Shown: positions 1 through 8,272 of the stretch, in pieces
Layout of the letters: every line of letters starts with the position of its first letter
Numbering within the stretch: the stretch's first letter is position 1
NCBI GenBank assembly: GCA_946186895.1
Contig: CAMHOW010000007.1
Coordinates: 1-64,000 of the forward strand
Length of the DNA: 64,000 bases
Origin: an uncultured Fibrobacter sp.
GTDB lineage: Bacteria > Fibrobacterota > Fibrobacteria > Fibrobacterales > Fibrobacteraceae
Direction: 5' to 3'
The notes under the pieces: model-generated
The model's input: only the letters and a program-made list of their open reading frames with translations
Told to the model about the DNA's origin: nothing
Databases searched by the model: none
Program-made: the position numbers and the translations under genes

Positions 1-907
1 TGAGCATGCCCATACCCATGTTGAAGGTAGAGTACATTTCGTCCTTTTCGACAGAACCGGCCTGTTGGATCAGCTTGAAGATCATCGGGGGATCCCAAGT
101 GGTACGGTCGATAATCACGTCTACGTTGTCCGGGAGGATACGCGGGATGTTGCCCTGGTAGCCAGAGCCGGTGATATGGGCGAGGCCCTGGATAATCTTC
201 TTGTTGCAGAGATCGATAAGGCTCGGGTAGTAGCTGCGGTGCGGAGTGGCAAGGGCTTCGCCGATAGTCTTGTCCATGCCGTCCACCAGAGTGTCGACCT
301 TGTAGCCGGCCACGTCGAACAGCACCTTGCGGGCAAGAGAATAACCGTTGGTGTGCAGGCCCGTAGAAGGCAGACCGAGAATAATGGTACCCGGCTTGAT
401 TTTCTTGCCGTCGATAATGTTTTCGCGTTCCACCACACCCACGATAGTGCCGGAGATGTCGTAGTCGCCGGGGCCGTAGAAGCCCGGCATTTCGGCAGTT
501 TCGCCACCGATAAGCACCAGGTCGTTTTCGCGACAGGCCTTGGCCATGCCGGCCACCAGCTTGTCCATCACGCCCGGTTCCAGACGGCCCGTAGCCACAT
601 AGTCCAAGAAGAACAGCGGACGCGCACCCTGCACCAAAATGTCGTCGCAGCAGTGGTTCACGATGTCCTGGCCCGGCAGTTCGTGAGTGCCCATCTCGAT
701 GTCGACCTTGAGCTTGGTGCCCACGCCGTCCACGGAACTCACGAGGACGGGGTCCTTCATGCCCAGGTGGTTCAGCGTAAACAGGCCGCCGAAGTTGCCC
801 ACGTCGCCCAAAACGCCTTGGTTGAATGTAGTACGTACGGATTTCTTCACGCCGACCATGGCTTCGTCAGCTCTGGCCAGGGAAACTCCTGCGTCTGCGT
901 AATTCAT
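1..907 (-). CDS. purM: phosphoribosylformylglycinamidine cyclo-ligase (AIR synthetase), 3' part cut by window edge
   Basis: Purine biosynthesis enzyme that closes the imidazole ring: FGAM + ATP gives AIR in the cytoplasm. The reverse-strand translation starts MNYADAGVSLARADEA at the ATG complementary to 905-907. It reads through the PurM hallmarks VSSVDGVGTKLKVD (metal/ATP region), HCCDDILVQGARPLFFLDY, IGGETAEMPGFY and GLPSTGLHTNGYSL. About 302 codons are visible, so only the last part of a typical ~340-residue protein is missing. It lies 43 bp downstream of the cNMP-binding gene on the same strand and may share its transcript. The long + strand open frame opposite it is a shadow. Confidence 0.95.
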   Translation of the reverse strand, partial: MNYADAGVSLARADEAMVGVKKSVRTTFNQGVLGDVGNFGGLFTLNHLGMKDPVLVSSVDGVGTKLKVDIEMGTHELPGQDIVNHCCDDILVQGARPLFFLDYVATGRLEPGVMDKLVAGMAKACRENDLVLIGGETAEMPGFYGPGDYDISGTIVGVVERENIIDGKKIKPGTIILGLPSTGLHTNGYSLARKVLFDVAGYKVDTLVDGMDKTIGEALATPHRSYYPSLIDLCNKKIIQGLAHITGSGYQGNIPRILPDNVDVIIDRTTWDPPMIFKLIQQAGSVEKDEMYSTFNMGMGML

Positions 908-950
908 CTTTTTTCCTTTGCCCTAGAGTCGGGCACTGTGTTCGCCCGTT

Positions 951-1748
951 TTACTGGGCGCTTTGTTTTTCATCAATATTTCTGAGAGCATCCAGGATGA
1001 GGCTCGTGGTGTCGGACATCTGGTTAATGTTCACGGTGTCCGGCATCAGGTGGGTATCCAGCTTGAACAGCGTGTCGTCACCCCAGGAGAGCAGCTTTTC
1101 CAAGGCATCCGGCCCCGCCAGTTTGCCACACTTGGCGCAGCAGATACGGCCGTCCTGGAAGGCGATAAATCCCTTTCCTTCGCCGCTTTCGAAAATAACG
1201 GTTCCTGTAATGCGGCTTTTTTCCATAGTCTGCGCAAAATCGATAAAAGGCAACACCCTTCCCGAAGCCAGCAGGGAAAGCCTTTCAAATTCGTCGATGG
1301 CCTTGTTCTTGGCGCGAAGACGCCCGGCCACTACCTTGTACAGGTACACCATGATGCTCGGGTTCTTTTCCAGGAACGCCACGAACTCGTCGCGGGGGAT
1401 AATCAGCACGGTGCAGCCGTCTTCGGCGGCAATCACCGTATTGCTGGTGGGCTCGTTACAAATGATGGACATTTCGCCGAAGCATCCGCCGCTTTCGATA
1501 TAGGCCAGCACGCTGTAGTGGCCGTCTGGCAGAATCTGTCCACAAATCTGGGCGCGGCCGCTCTGCAGCACGCAAAAAGCCATTCCTTCGGAATCGCCGT
1601 TGATAATAATCTCGCCGGCATCATATTCGCGAATCTGCGCGTTCAGTAACAAAAAGTCGGCGCAGTCCCTGGGGACCTGCTGCAAGAACGGCGTTCCCGA
1701 TTCGTAGGACGTCGCAATCCAGTCGCCAATACCCGTATGCTGTTTCAT
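951..1748 (-). CDS. cyclic-nucleotide-binding domain protein with C-terminal DUF4388-like domain
   Basis: 265 residues. Residues ~15-135 look like a cNMP-binding (CRP effector) fold: YDAGEIIINGDSEGMAFCVL, then SGGCFGEMSI matching the phosphate-binding cassette pattern G-E-[LM]-[SA]. No DNA-binding helix-turn-helix follows. Residues ~160-255 (ITGTVIFESGEGKGFIAFQDGRICCAKCGKLAG) resemble a DUF4388/PATAN-type domain known from bacterial signalling proteins. The protein is therefore more likely a signalling adaptor than a transcription factor. It begins 6 bp after the stop of the upstream binding-protein gene, so the two are probably co-transcribed. The ligand is unknown; the usual arginine of the cAMP cassette is not evident (EPTSN in its place). 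Confidence 0.75.
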   Translation of the reverse strand: MKQHTGIGDWIATSYESGTPFLQQVPRDCADFLLLNAQIREYDAGEIIINGDSEGMAFCVLQSGRAQICGQILPDGHYSVLAYIESGGCFGEMSIICNEPTSNTVIAAEDGCTVLIIPRDEFVAFLEKNPSIMVYLYKVVAGRLRAKNKAIDEFERLSLLASGRVLPFIDFAQTMEKSRITGTVIFESGEGKGFIAFQDGRICCAKCGKLAGPDALEKLLSWGDDTLFKLDTHLMPDTVNINQMSDTTSLILDALRNIDEKQSAQ

Positions 1749-1754
1749 AGTGTG

Positions 1755-3059
1755 TTAAAAATTAAAAATATTTCTGTACCAGCGGGAATTCTCTGCCACG
1801 CTGTCTGCCTTTTCGGTGGCTTTCTCGCTCCTTATCGCCCAAATGAAATCTCCCAGCACTTTTTCCGGAGCCACTACGGCGCTTTCATAGAAATCGTTGC
1901 CGCCCTGCGGGCCTTTACGGGCGTCGTTTTGGTACACCCGTTTTTCCTTGAAGGCCTTGATAACGGACACGCGGGGTTCCGTGGCGAGGATTTCGTCGGG
2001 GGTAGAGAACATTCCCGGATTGAACCAGATATCCACGGAGTCGGCCAGGGCTATAACCTCTTCTAAGGAGAATCGCAGTTCCCTGCTGGAATCGCTAGCC
2101 CACAGGTAACAACCTCCCGCATCGCGTATCAGTTGTGCCGTGTAGCTTTGACCGCCTGGTGCGTACCATACGCCACCGTAGCTCATGCCTACAAGCACGC
2201 GAGGGCAAGGTAGTTCGGAATTCGGAATTCGGAATTCGGAACTATTGGCGGGGGAAGTCTCCCCCTCGCTCCCACGTTGTTGCTCGCTACCCCCTCTAGC
2301 GGGGGACACCCCCGCAACGCCCCCGTTGCTAGACGAGAGGGTGTCATTGCGAGCCGAAGGCGGAGCAATCTCTAGTCCAGATTTGTTGAAGGAAGCAAGG
2401 TAGTCGGCTTTACTTTGTTCGTAAACAGCGTTGGCGAGGGAGTCCACGCCGAACAGGATTCCGTACAACTTAATCCATTCTGCCTTGGCCAGGGGGTGGT
2501 CCTCTTGCCATTCCGAGGTGAGCATCAGCGGCAGCCCCAGCGCCTCGATACGCTCGTAGTCGTCATAGCCGGCGCCGGTGGCGAAGTTCATGACCAGGTC
2601 AGGCTTTAACGCCACAAGTTTTTCGAGGGAAAGCGTGTTGCCGCTCCCCACTTCGACCACTTCACCCTTCTGGACACGGGCGTACAGGGCACTGTCGGCA
2701 ATGTACTGGGCTTCGCTTACACCTACAATGTGGTCTCCAAGCCCAAGCTTCATCAGGTAACCGATTTGTGCTGACGATTGCGCCACCACCCTGGAGAGGG
2801 GCTTTTCCAGGGAAAAGCGTCTTGTCAGGGTGTCGCGGCCCACGATGGAGCGGATTTCGGCCACCCGTTCCCCGCAGGATTCCCCGATTTTCAGGTTTTT
2901 GCTGTACTGTAGGGTGGGTAGGGGGGCGCAGTCCTTCGCCTGGTTCTCCTTTTTTTCGTCGGAACAGGCCATGAGCGATAGGGAAAGGAGGGCTACAAGG
3001 GCCGTCCTCACCCCTAGGACGGACCTGAAAAATGTGCGTAAAGTGTTGATTTTTAACAT
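1755..3059 (-). CDS. periplasmic-binding lipoprotein of the FecB/BtuF type (iron-siderophore or cobalamin), with repeat-derived insertion
   Basis: 434 residues. The N-terminus has a basic stretch, a hydrophobic segment and a lipobox (LSLSLMAC-S), so it is a predicted lipoprotein. The mature part has the two-lobed class III binding protein pattern: PLSRVVAQSSAQIGYLMKLGLGDHIVGVS, LEKLVALKPDLVMNFATG, and a C-terminal lobe PRVLVGMSYGGVWYAPGGQSYTAQLIRDAGG. Such proteins deliver chelates to an inner-membrane ABC transporter; no permease or ATPase gene is adjacent. Residues ~220-284 are low-complexity (SARNDTLSSSNGGVAGVS, then NSSEFRIPNSELP). They are encoded by a palindromic/tandem repeat block (2205-2395) whose relatives lie between genes elsewhere in the window. 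Upstream Shine-Dalgarno is weak. Confidence 0.8.
   Translation of the reverse strand: MLKINTLRTFFRSVLGVRTALVALLSLSLMACSDEKKENQAKDCAPLPTLQYSKNLKIGESCGERVAEIRSIVGRDTLTRRFSLEKPLSRVVAQSSAQIGYLMKLGLGDHIVGVSEAQYIADSALYARVQKGEVVEVGSGNTLSLEKLVALKPDLVMNFATGAGYDDYERIEALGLPLMLTSEWQEDHPLAKAEWIKLYGILFGVDSLANAVYEQSKADYLASFNKSGLEIAPPSARNDTLSSSNGGVAGVSPARGGSEQQRGSEGETSPANSSEFRIPNSELPCPRVLVGMSYGGVWYAPGGQSYTAQLIRDAGGCYLWASDSSRELRFSLEEVIALADSVDIWFNPGMFSTPDEILATEPRVSVIKAFKEKRVYQNDARKGPQGGNDFYESAVVAPEKVLGDFIWAIRSEKATEKADSVAENSRWYRNIFNF
2205..2395. repeat. composite palindromic repeat block inside a coding sequence
   Basis: Three sub-elements follow each other. At 2208-2240 there is a tandem TTCGGAATTCGGA run related to 5814-5850 and 39270-39358. 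At 2247-2325 there is a hairpin-rich stretch beginning GGGGGAAGTCTCCCCCTCGC that resembles the reverse complement of 29960-30035. At 2331-2376 there is a REP-like GTCATTGCGAGCCGAAGG sequence. The whole block is read in frame by the binding-protein gene and adds roughly 60 residues. Confidence 0.75.
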
Positions 3060-3136
3060 TTTATGAAATTTTCTTGCTCACATGGTTTAAACATAATGTA
3101 TTTTATATGTCTAGAAATTCCTTTTGGGAGTCTTTT

Positions 3137-3997
3137 ATGAAGACAAAAATAACCTCTTTTCTCTGGCCTGCCTTGCTGTGCGCCTCTATCTTTGCATCTA
3201 GCGCTTTTGCAGATACCGAGGCTGGCTTCTATGAAAAGGACCATATTCACGGCTTTATCTCTATCGGTGCCGACTACCGTGGCATGTTCTCGGAGTACCA
3301 GAACTACGTGAACAAGACGGCCTTTTTGAACGGCTACCACAAGGATCCGTCGGGCGATAGCACCAAGTATGCTGGTGAACTGAAGTACGAGACTTTTGAC
3401 GACTACTACTTCGGCATGCATGTGAACATCGGTGCCCAGTACAAGCAGTTCCTGACCTGGTTCGACATCAACTTTATGCCGACACAGACTTCTGAACGTC
3501 CCAGCTCTACCTACTCGGCAGTGTCCGAAGACGGAAGCACCTCCATGAAGTTCCCGCTGTACGACGTGCGCTGGTTTGCCTACGGTGCGGACTGGATGTT
3601 CGGTTGGAAACTCTTTGGCGAGAACACCTTCATCAACCTGATTCCCGCCGTTGGTTTCGGTTTCAACCTCATCAACTTCCATCTGGCGTCTAGTTTCGAT
3701 TTGTATGATCCGTCCAACGGAAAATCTGTTTCTGCTCGTGATCGTTACTACAGCACCTTTGCCTCTACCTTCAATTCCGAACTGGAACTTCGCTTGGAAT
3801 TTGGCCCTATCGCTGTCGGTGCTTACGGTGGTTACCGCTGCGTGCGTTACAACGAACTTGAAGTTGAGGGCATGAAGGTGTCTTCGGGATATCGTGACTA
3901 CGATACCGACAACATCGGTGACACCTGGTTCTTGGGTGTCCGCCTCACCTGGATCTTCCGCAGTGAATGGCAGAAGAAGCAGCAGGATAAGCTTTAA
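3137..3997 (+). CDS. secreted outer-membrane beta-barrel-like protein of unknown function
   Basis: Starts at the ATG at 3137, which has GGGAG 6 bp upstream and begins a clean signal peptide (MKTKITSFLWPALLC ending ASSAFA before DTEAG). The upstream in-frame ATG at 3074 lacks a ribosome site. The 286-residue product is rich in aromatic and glycine residues in alternating strands (YYFGMHVNIGAQYKQFLTWFDINF; GPIAVGAYGGYRCVRYNELEV) and ends in a strand-like WFLGVRLTWIF, as in outer-membrane barrels. No family is recognised. It is a monocistronic unit: divergent from the binding-protein operon and closed by a hairpin terminator at 4018-4050. Confidence 0.8.
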   Translation: MKTKITSFLWPALLCASIFASSAFADTEAGFYEKDHIHGFISIGADYRGMFSEYQNYVNKTAFLNGYHKDPSGDSTKYAGELKYETFDDYYFGMHVNIGAQYKQFLTWFDINFMPTQTSERPSSTYSAVSEDGSTSMKFPLYDVRWFAYGADWMFGWKLFGENTFINLIPAVGFGFNLINFHLASSFDLYDPSNGKSVSARDRYYSTFASTFNSELELRLEFGPIAVGAYGGYRCVRYNELEVEGMKVSSGYRDYDTDNIGDTWFLGVRLTWIFRSEWQKKQQDKL

Positions 3998-4017
3998 TCT
4001 TATTTCTATCGAATGTG

Positions 4018-4050
4018 AAAACCGAAAGCCTGGCGCTTTCGGTTTTTCGT
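4018..4050. terminator. bidirectional Rho-independent terminator
   Basis: Stem ACCGAAAGC (4021-4029) pairs with GCTTTCGGT (4035-4043) around loop CTGGC, flanked by A-run and T-run. It lies between two convergent genes (3137-3997 and 4051-4746). Confidence 0.85.
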
Positions 4051-4746
4051 TTATGAAACATGGCTCAGGTTGTGGCTGAATAGCTGGTTCAGGGCGAAAA
4101 GCTTTGATTCGCTCTTGCGTGGCGGAATCCTGTTTTCTTTGAACAAACTAATATCCGAGAGAGGCGAGGGAGGGTTACGGTTCGCCACGTTTTCCATGGC
4201 GATGTAGTAGGCCGAATGTTCCCGCAAAAGGCCGTCCGTTTTCCAGTGGACCCAACGGTTGTTCCTTTCGAAACGGAAGTTCCAGCCTAGTAGCAGGGTA
4301 GGAATCCCCATCTCGTTTAGCCTGTCGGGCAATGGTAAGTATTGCCCCTGGGTAGTAAACAGGATTACGGCATCCACATGCCTATAGGTAGCGAATGTCA
4401 GGGCATCCTCTATCAGCGACATGTTTGGGGTGTTGTCGAGGCCTCTTGTGGAATAGTGTATCTGGAACCCCGCATAGCGCAGTTCCCGCTCAAAGTTGAA
4501 AATGCCGTCATTTATGCTACCGCAGACTTTCGGGTCCCTGTCCGGATGGTAGTAGTGGCAGTCCATCAGGGCGTATTTCTTAGGCGGGTTGAAAAGTCGA
4601 AGAGCCTGGTCGCGAGCCCAGTTCTTGAACCCCAAGAAATCCAGGGTGGTGTGGAATGGGTGGTAGTTGCGGTAAAAGTTGTTGACCTTCTTGAGGGTGA
4701 ATCCGTCTACGTAGAAGGCGATATGGAATGGTCTTTTGCGGTGCAT
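4051..4746 (-). CDS. NYN/LabA-DUF88-like protein with altered acidic site
   Basis: 231 residues; the start is the ATG at 4746 with AGGAG 6 bp upstream (longer in-frame extension rejected). It opens HIAFYVDGFTLKKV, the beta1/first-aspartate region of NYN (PIN-like) RNases, and later has HVDAVILFTTQGQYLPLPDRL followed by MGIPTLLLGWN. That matches the NYN segment normally reading [ST]-x-D-x-D-[FY]. Here the acidic pair is replaced by glutamine (TTQGQY), so the fold looks conserved but metal-dependent nuclease activity is doubtful. Convergent with the outer-membrane gene; no operon partner. Confidence 0.65.
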   Translation of the reverse strand: MHRKRPFHIAFYVDGFTLKKVNNFYRNYHPFHTTLDFLGFKNWARDQALRLFNPPKKYALMDCHYYHPDRDPKVCGSINDGIFNFERELRYAGFQIHYSTRGLDNTPNMSLIEDALTFATYRHVDAVILFTTQGQYLPLPDRLNEMGIPTLLLGWNFRFERNNRWVHWKTDGLLREHSAYYIAMENVANRNPPSPLSDISLFKENRIPPRKSESKLFALNQLFSHNLSHVS

Positions 4747-4795
4747 TGCTACTCCTGATTTTAATACTGTACATGTATAAGACGGAGATGCAAAA

Positions 4796-4832
4796 CAAAA
4801 AGAGCCTGAAAATTTTATTAACAGGCTCATTT
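4796..4832 (-). terminator. Rho-independent terminator for the TPR gene at 4865-5800
   Basis: GAGCCTG (4802-4808) pairs with CAGGCTC (4822-4828). Read on the minus strand the hairpin is followed by a run of five T. It lies just downstream of the 4865 stop. Confidence 0.75.
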
Positions 4833-4864
4833 TTACAAAAGGCGGGGTGAAGTTTACAAAAGGA

Positions 4865-5800
4865 CTATAATAGTTTCCTCTTTTTCAGGTCGTCCATGAG
4901 GGAACCGGGCATCCATTTTTCCAAGGCCTTGTATTCGGGCGCCTTCAGCTTTTCGCGCCAGGCCTGGGCGGCCTTCTGGTCGCCCTTGTCGTTATAGATG
5001 CGGATAAGGTTTAGGGCGGAACACCAGTAGCGAATGCTTTTGCCGGTGCGCTTCTGGTAGCTTTCGGCGCTCTGTTCGTAAATCTTGGCGGCCTCGTCGT
5101 AACGCTTGAGGCGGTAGAGCATGTCGGCCTTAATCTGGAGCATTACCGGGTGGGCGGGCGCCTTCTTCAGGCCGCGCTCCGAAAGTTTCAGCCCCGTCTC
5201 GAAGTCTTCCTTGTCGTAGTGCATCCAGATAAGCGGTGCAAGGAACAGGGGCCAGAACCGCTTGGAGACCTTGGAGGCGCTGTCCAGCACCGTGAGGTAG
5301 TGGCTCCGGTTGTCAGACTTGAAGGGAAGCCAGCTGAAACTTTGATCTACATAGTAGGCGTAGATGGCATAGAATGCCTGGGGGTCCAGTTCCTTGGAGG
5401 CTTCGAACATCTTGGCGGCGGAGCGGGTTTTCATGGCTCCCTTGATGGAATGCCCCGTCTCGCTTTGCACAAAGCCCAGCTCGAACATCTGGAGCCCCTG
5501 CCACAGTCCCTGGGCCTCGCATTTTTCCAGGCTCTCTCCCGCCTTGAAAAGGGCCGCCGTGTCGCCCAGGTCGTCGTACATGCTTATCCGCACAATGCTT
5601 TCGATGACGCAGCCCGCCCCTTCGTCTTTTGCCTTGAGGGTGTGTGCCGTGTTCAGGGCTGCCTTGTAGTCCAGCGCCATGGTCTGGGCCGTTGCCTTCT
5701 CTACCAGGTTTTCCAGGGAGTCGGGCAGGGCGAGGCTCAGGCTTTCGGCAAAGGAAAGGGATGCAAGCAGGAGCGTTATGGCGATGGTGCGCAGGAACAT
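4865..5800 (-). CDS. secreted TPR-like protein of unknown function
   Basis: 311 residues with a signal peptide (MFLRTIAITLLLASLSFA before ESLSL). The rest is helical with TPR-type spacing, clearest at residues ~215-255 (HPVMLQIKADMLYRLKRYDEAAKIYEQSAESY) and ~260-290. It is probably a periplasmic protein-interaction scaffold; no catalytic motif is visible. The start ATG has little Shine-Dalgarno, and the 5' region carries the GAATTCGGAG tandem repeat at 5814-5850. It ends just before a hairpin terminator. Confidence 0.75.
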   Translation of the reverse strand: MFLRTIAITLLLASLSFAESLSLALPDSLENLVEKATAQTMALDYKAALNTAHTLKAKDEGAGCVIESIVRISMYDDLGDTAALFKAGESLEKCEAQGLWQGLQMFELGFVQSETGHSIKGAMKTRSAAKMFEASKELDPQAFYAIYAYYVDQSFSWLPFKSDNRSHYLTVLDSASKVSKRFWPLFLAPLIWMHYDKEDFETGLKLSERGLKKAPAHPVMLQIKADMLYRLKRYDEAAKIYEQSAESYQKRTGKSIRYWCSALNLIRIYNDKGDQKAAQAWREKLKAPEYKALEKWMPGSLMDDLKKRKLL

Positions 5801-5813
5801 GAAAGCAAATATA

Positions 5814-5850
5814 GAATTCGGAGTTCGGAGTTCGGAATTCGGAATTAGGG
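5814..5850. repeat. tandem GAATTCGGAGTTCGGA-type repeat
   Basis: Direct repeat of ~9-10 bp units (GAATTCGGAGTTCGGAG...) directly upstream of the TPR gene. The same family appears inside the gene at 1755-3059 (2208-2240) and at the 3' end of the histidine kinase gene (39270-39358). The rest of the 5801-6103 gap holds an AT-rich stretch and the promoter described at 6039-6066. Confidence 0.7.
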
Positions 5851-6038
5851 AAGAGGTAGAATTTTTTAATCCAAATTGGAATAATCAAAAATTGTTATTA
5901 AATTCGTTCAAAAGATAAATGAATGTGGTTGCAACTTTTTGACAATCAAGGCGTTGCAGCAAAATACTTGCAGTGTTGTAGCGGGCACATGGCTTCACAG
6001 CGCAAGTTACCCAATACCTACTAAATCCTTACGGTGCT

Positions 6039-6066
6039 TGCTTTGCGGCGTGCAGAGTGGTATATT
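6039..6066 (+). promoter_or_regulatory. candidate sigma70-type promoter
   Basis: TTGCTT (6039-6044), 16-bp spacer, TATATT (6061-6066), about 38 bp upstream of the small gene at 6104. Assigned by consensus only. Confidence 0.4.
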
Positions 6067-6103
6067 CTAGGGCAGGGAGAAACCCATTATGGAGGTAACG
6101 GTT

Positions 6104-6337
6104 ATGAACTTGTTCCATAAGACATCCGCCATAACTTTTTCTATCCTGCATCCGGGATTTCAGGTTTTCAAGGACCGCATCCGCGAAGAGCTGAGTACCA
6201 CCAGCGGCATCCTTTTGGATGACATTATGGATGACGATAGTTTGTACAAAATCTACCGCGACGGGGAATCCGCCGAGTTCGTGGTGGCAAGCATCAACGG
6301 CCCCATGGTAGATTTTGACGATGAAGAAGCCGCCTAG
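6104..6337 (+). CDS. small conserved-looking protein of unknown function
   Basis: 77 residues if started at ATG 6104, which has GGAGG 8 bp upstream (6091-6095). The in-frame ATG at 6089 would add five residues and has its own weaker GGGAG. The product begins MNLFHKTSAITFSILHPGF and ends in an acidic tail DFDDEEAA, with a short FKDRIREEL helix. No signal peptide, membrane segment or known motif was found. Convergent with the LpoA-like gene. Confidence 0.65.
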   Translation: MNLFHKTSAITFSILHPGFQVFKDRIREELSTTSGILLDDIMDDDSLYKIYRDGESAEFVVASINGPMVDFDDEEAA

Positions 6338-6415
6338 TGCGGTGAGGTATATTTGAACGCACCCCTGGCGGGGGCTGTCATGCAGTTTCTCGCCAGGGCG
6401 TGCCGTTTGGGCCCG

Positions 6416-8260
6416 CTACTTGGCGGCCTTTTTCTTTTCTTCTTCTTCGGCCTTTTCGGCTTCGAGGCTTGGGATCTTGCAGCCGTCCATAGTCTCGAAT
6501 TTGCCCTTGCGGACAGTGACAATCTTCGAGTTGGTGTTGACTCCGCGGCTAAACGTGATGTCGCCGTAGATTCCCTTGAAGTTTGCCGTCTTGTTGATGG
6601 TGCCCGTCAGGTCGTTCGGGTTTTTGGCAAAGGCCGTAAACACGATGTTTGCGGCGTCATAGCTGAGGCCGCTCACCTTGTCTTCGCCGGGCTCTTCGCC
6701 CCATTTTTCCTGGAAGCTCTCGGCGAATTTCTTGTAGGATTCCGATTCGGAATTCATGTCCAGTGCGGGCACGCTGAAGAAGGAACTGTCGGCCAGTTTC
6801 TTGCCCTGGATCAGGAACTCGCGGCCGTACCAGCCCGATGTTCCGAGCCTGATGCCCGAAATCTTGTTGAAGGCCACCTGGCCTACCATGAGGCCCGCGT
6901 CGCCCGGGTTGGTGGCGGGGATGAAGATGCCCGGAATCTCGAAGGTGGAGTCTTGCATGTAGAACCGGCGTTCCTTGGGGCTGATGGCGTCGAGGTCGGT
7001 GGCTCCGCGGGCGATGTTCCGGCGGCGGTTCAGCTGCTTGAAGCGGACATCGCGCAAAAGGTCGAATTCCGTCTTGTAGTCGGGCCTGCCCTCTTCGTAG
7101 TTCCTGAAGGCGACAATGGTGCCGCCCCTGCGGTCCACTGCCTGGGTGAAGCTCTGGGACATGGAGGCACCGTAGTCGCCCAGTGGCGACAGAATGGCGA
7201 ATTCCCGGATGTTCAGGCACTTGGTGGCGAAGTCGGCGATGCTCTGGGCCAGGTTGTCCATAGTGATGTTTACCTGGAAGATGTTGGGGCCGAGCTTTGC
7301 AATACCGTCGTCGGTGGCGGTGGGGGTCAGCATGGGGATATTCTGGAAATTGCTTCCGAGCCAGGCTGCCACCGTCGCCGCCGGTGCGCTCATGATGGGG
7401 CCCACGATGGCAATGATGCTGTCCTGGCTGATGGCCTGCTGGGTCCGCATGAGGGCGGTGGCCGCGTCTGCACGGGTGTCGGCGAAGCGGATGTTCACCT
7501 TGTCCTTGAGCTTGGACTGCTCGTGGGCCAAAAACACGCCCTGGACGGCGGCGTTACCGAATACGGCAAAGTTTCCGGACAATGGGGCGAGCACCAGCAG
7601 GGTGGGCTTGCCCGAGCCTGCGTCCTTCATGGAGTCCAGGCCCTTCTGGGCGGTGGAGGTCAGGCTTTCGGCGTTGCCGCCGTTAATGACTTTCTTGTAC
7701 CAGTAGCGGGCGGCGCGGTAGCGACCGGCGTTCTGGCATTCGCGACCGATCTGGAGCTGCATCCAGCCGATGACTTCCTTGTCGGCGGGGTACTTTTCCA
7801 GCAGGTTCTGGAGCTGGTCCGCGTTCAGCAGGTCGGCGGCCAGGGTCTTGATGAGCACCTCTTTGGTATGGGCTCTGGCGGCCGGGTTCTGGGAGTAGGC
7901 GAGAATCCGGAGCATGGCTTCGACGCCTTCGTAGACGCCCCCCTGCTCAATGGTGACGATAGCCTTGGCCAGTTCCATGCGTTCCCGGTATTCCGAGGAA
8001 ACATGGTATTCCAGGAACTTGGAGGTAAGGCCCAGGGCTTCGTCGCGCTTGTGTTCGCGCAGGTAGCATTCCGCAAGCATCACGGAGGCCTGGGCGCCGG
8101 CGTGTTTCTTGAACTGGGACTTGGAAAGTTTCTGCAGCTCGGGCACGGCTTCGGCGCACTTGCCGTCTTTGATGAGGGCCTTGGCCTTGTCAATTTCGCC
8201 GTCGGCGAGGGCGGCAGTGGAGAGCAGCAATGTAAAAAGGAGGGGTAGGACTCGGTTCAT
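6416..8260 (-). CDS. TPR plus type I periplasmic-binding domain protein (LivK-like, LpoA-like architecture)
   Basis: 614 residues with a signal peptide (LLFTLLLSTAALA before DGEIDK). Residues ~20-205 form helical repeats (GKCAEAVPELQKLSK, GRYRAARYWYKKVIN). Residues ~220-590 match the Leu/Ile/Val-binding fold: LLVLAPLSGNFAVFGNAAVQGV, IIAIVGPIMSAPAATVAA, IPMLTPTATDDG, FAILSPLGDYG, GYDA-like LSYDAANIVF. The tail is charged (KAEEEEKKKAAK). TPR plus type I binding fold is the layout of LpoA, the periplasmic activator of penicillin-binding protein PBP1A. A true ABC-transporter receptor is the alternative, but no permease is nearby. No lipobox. It lies 12 bp after the nucleotidyltransferase-like gene, so the two are likely coupled. 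Confidence 0.8.
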   Translation of the reverse strand: MNRVLPLLFTLLLSTAALADGEIDKAKALIKDGKCAEAVPELQKLSKSQFKKHAGAQASVMLAECYLREHKRDEALGLTSKFLEYHVSSEYRERMELAKAIVTIEQGGVYEGVEAMLRILAYSQNPAARAHTKEVLIKTLAADLLNADQLQNLLEKYPADKEVIGWMQLQIGRECQNAGRYRAARYWYKKVINGGNAESLTSTAQKGLDSMKDAGSGKPTLLVLAPLSGNFAVFGNAAVQGVFLAHEQSKLKDKVNIRFADTRADAATALMRTQQAISQDSIIAIVGPIMSAPAATVAAWLGSNFQNIPMLTPTATDDGIAKLGPNIFQVNITMDNLAQSIADFATKCLNIREFAILSPLGDYGASMSQSFTQAVDRRGGTIVAFRNYEEGRPDYKTEFDLLRDVRFKQLNRRRNIARGATDLDAISPKERRFYMQDSTFEIPGIFIPATNPGDAGLMVGQVAFNKISGIRLGTSGWYGREFLIQGKKLADSSFFSVPALDMNSESESYKKFAESFQEKWGEEPGEDKVSGLSYDAANIVFTAFAKNPNDLTGTINKTANFKGIYGDITFSRGVNTNSKIVTVRKGKFETMDGCKIPSLEAEKAEEEEKKKAAK

Positions 8261-8272
8261 GATGGGGACAGC

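Noticed and set aside
65-985. 306-residue + frame opposite purM
   Set aside because: The minus strand gives a complete PurM pattern; this frame has none.
6353-8248. 631-residue + strand open frame opposite the LpoA-like gene
   Set aside because: Shadow of a well-supported gene with signal peptide and domain motifs on the minus strand; no ribosome site.
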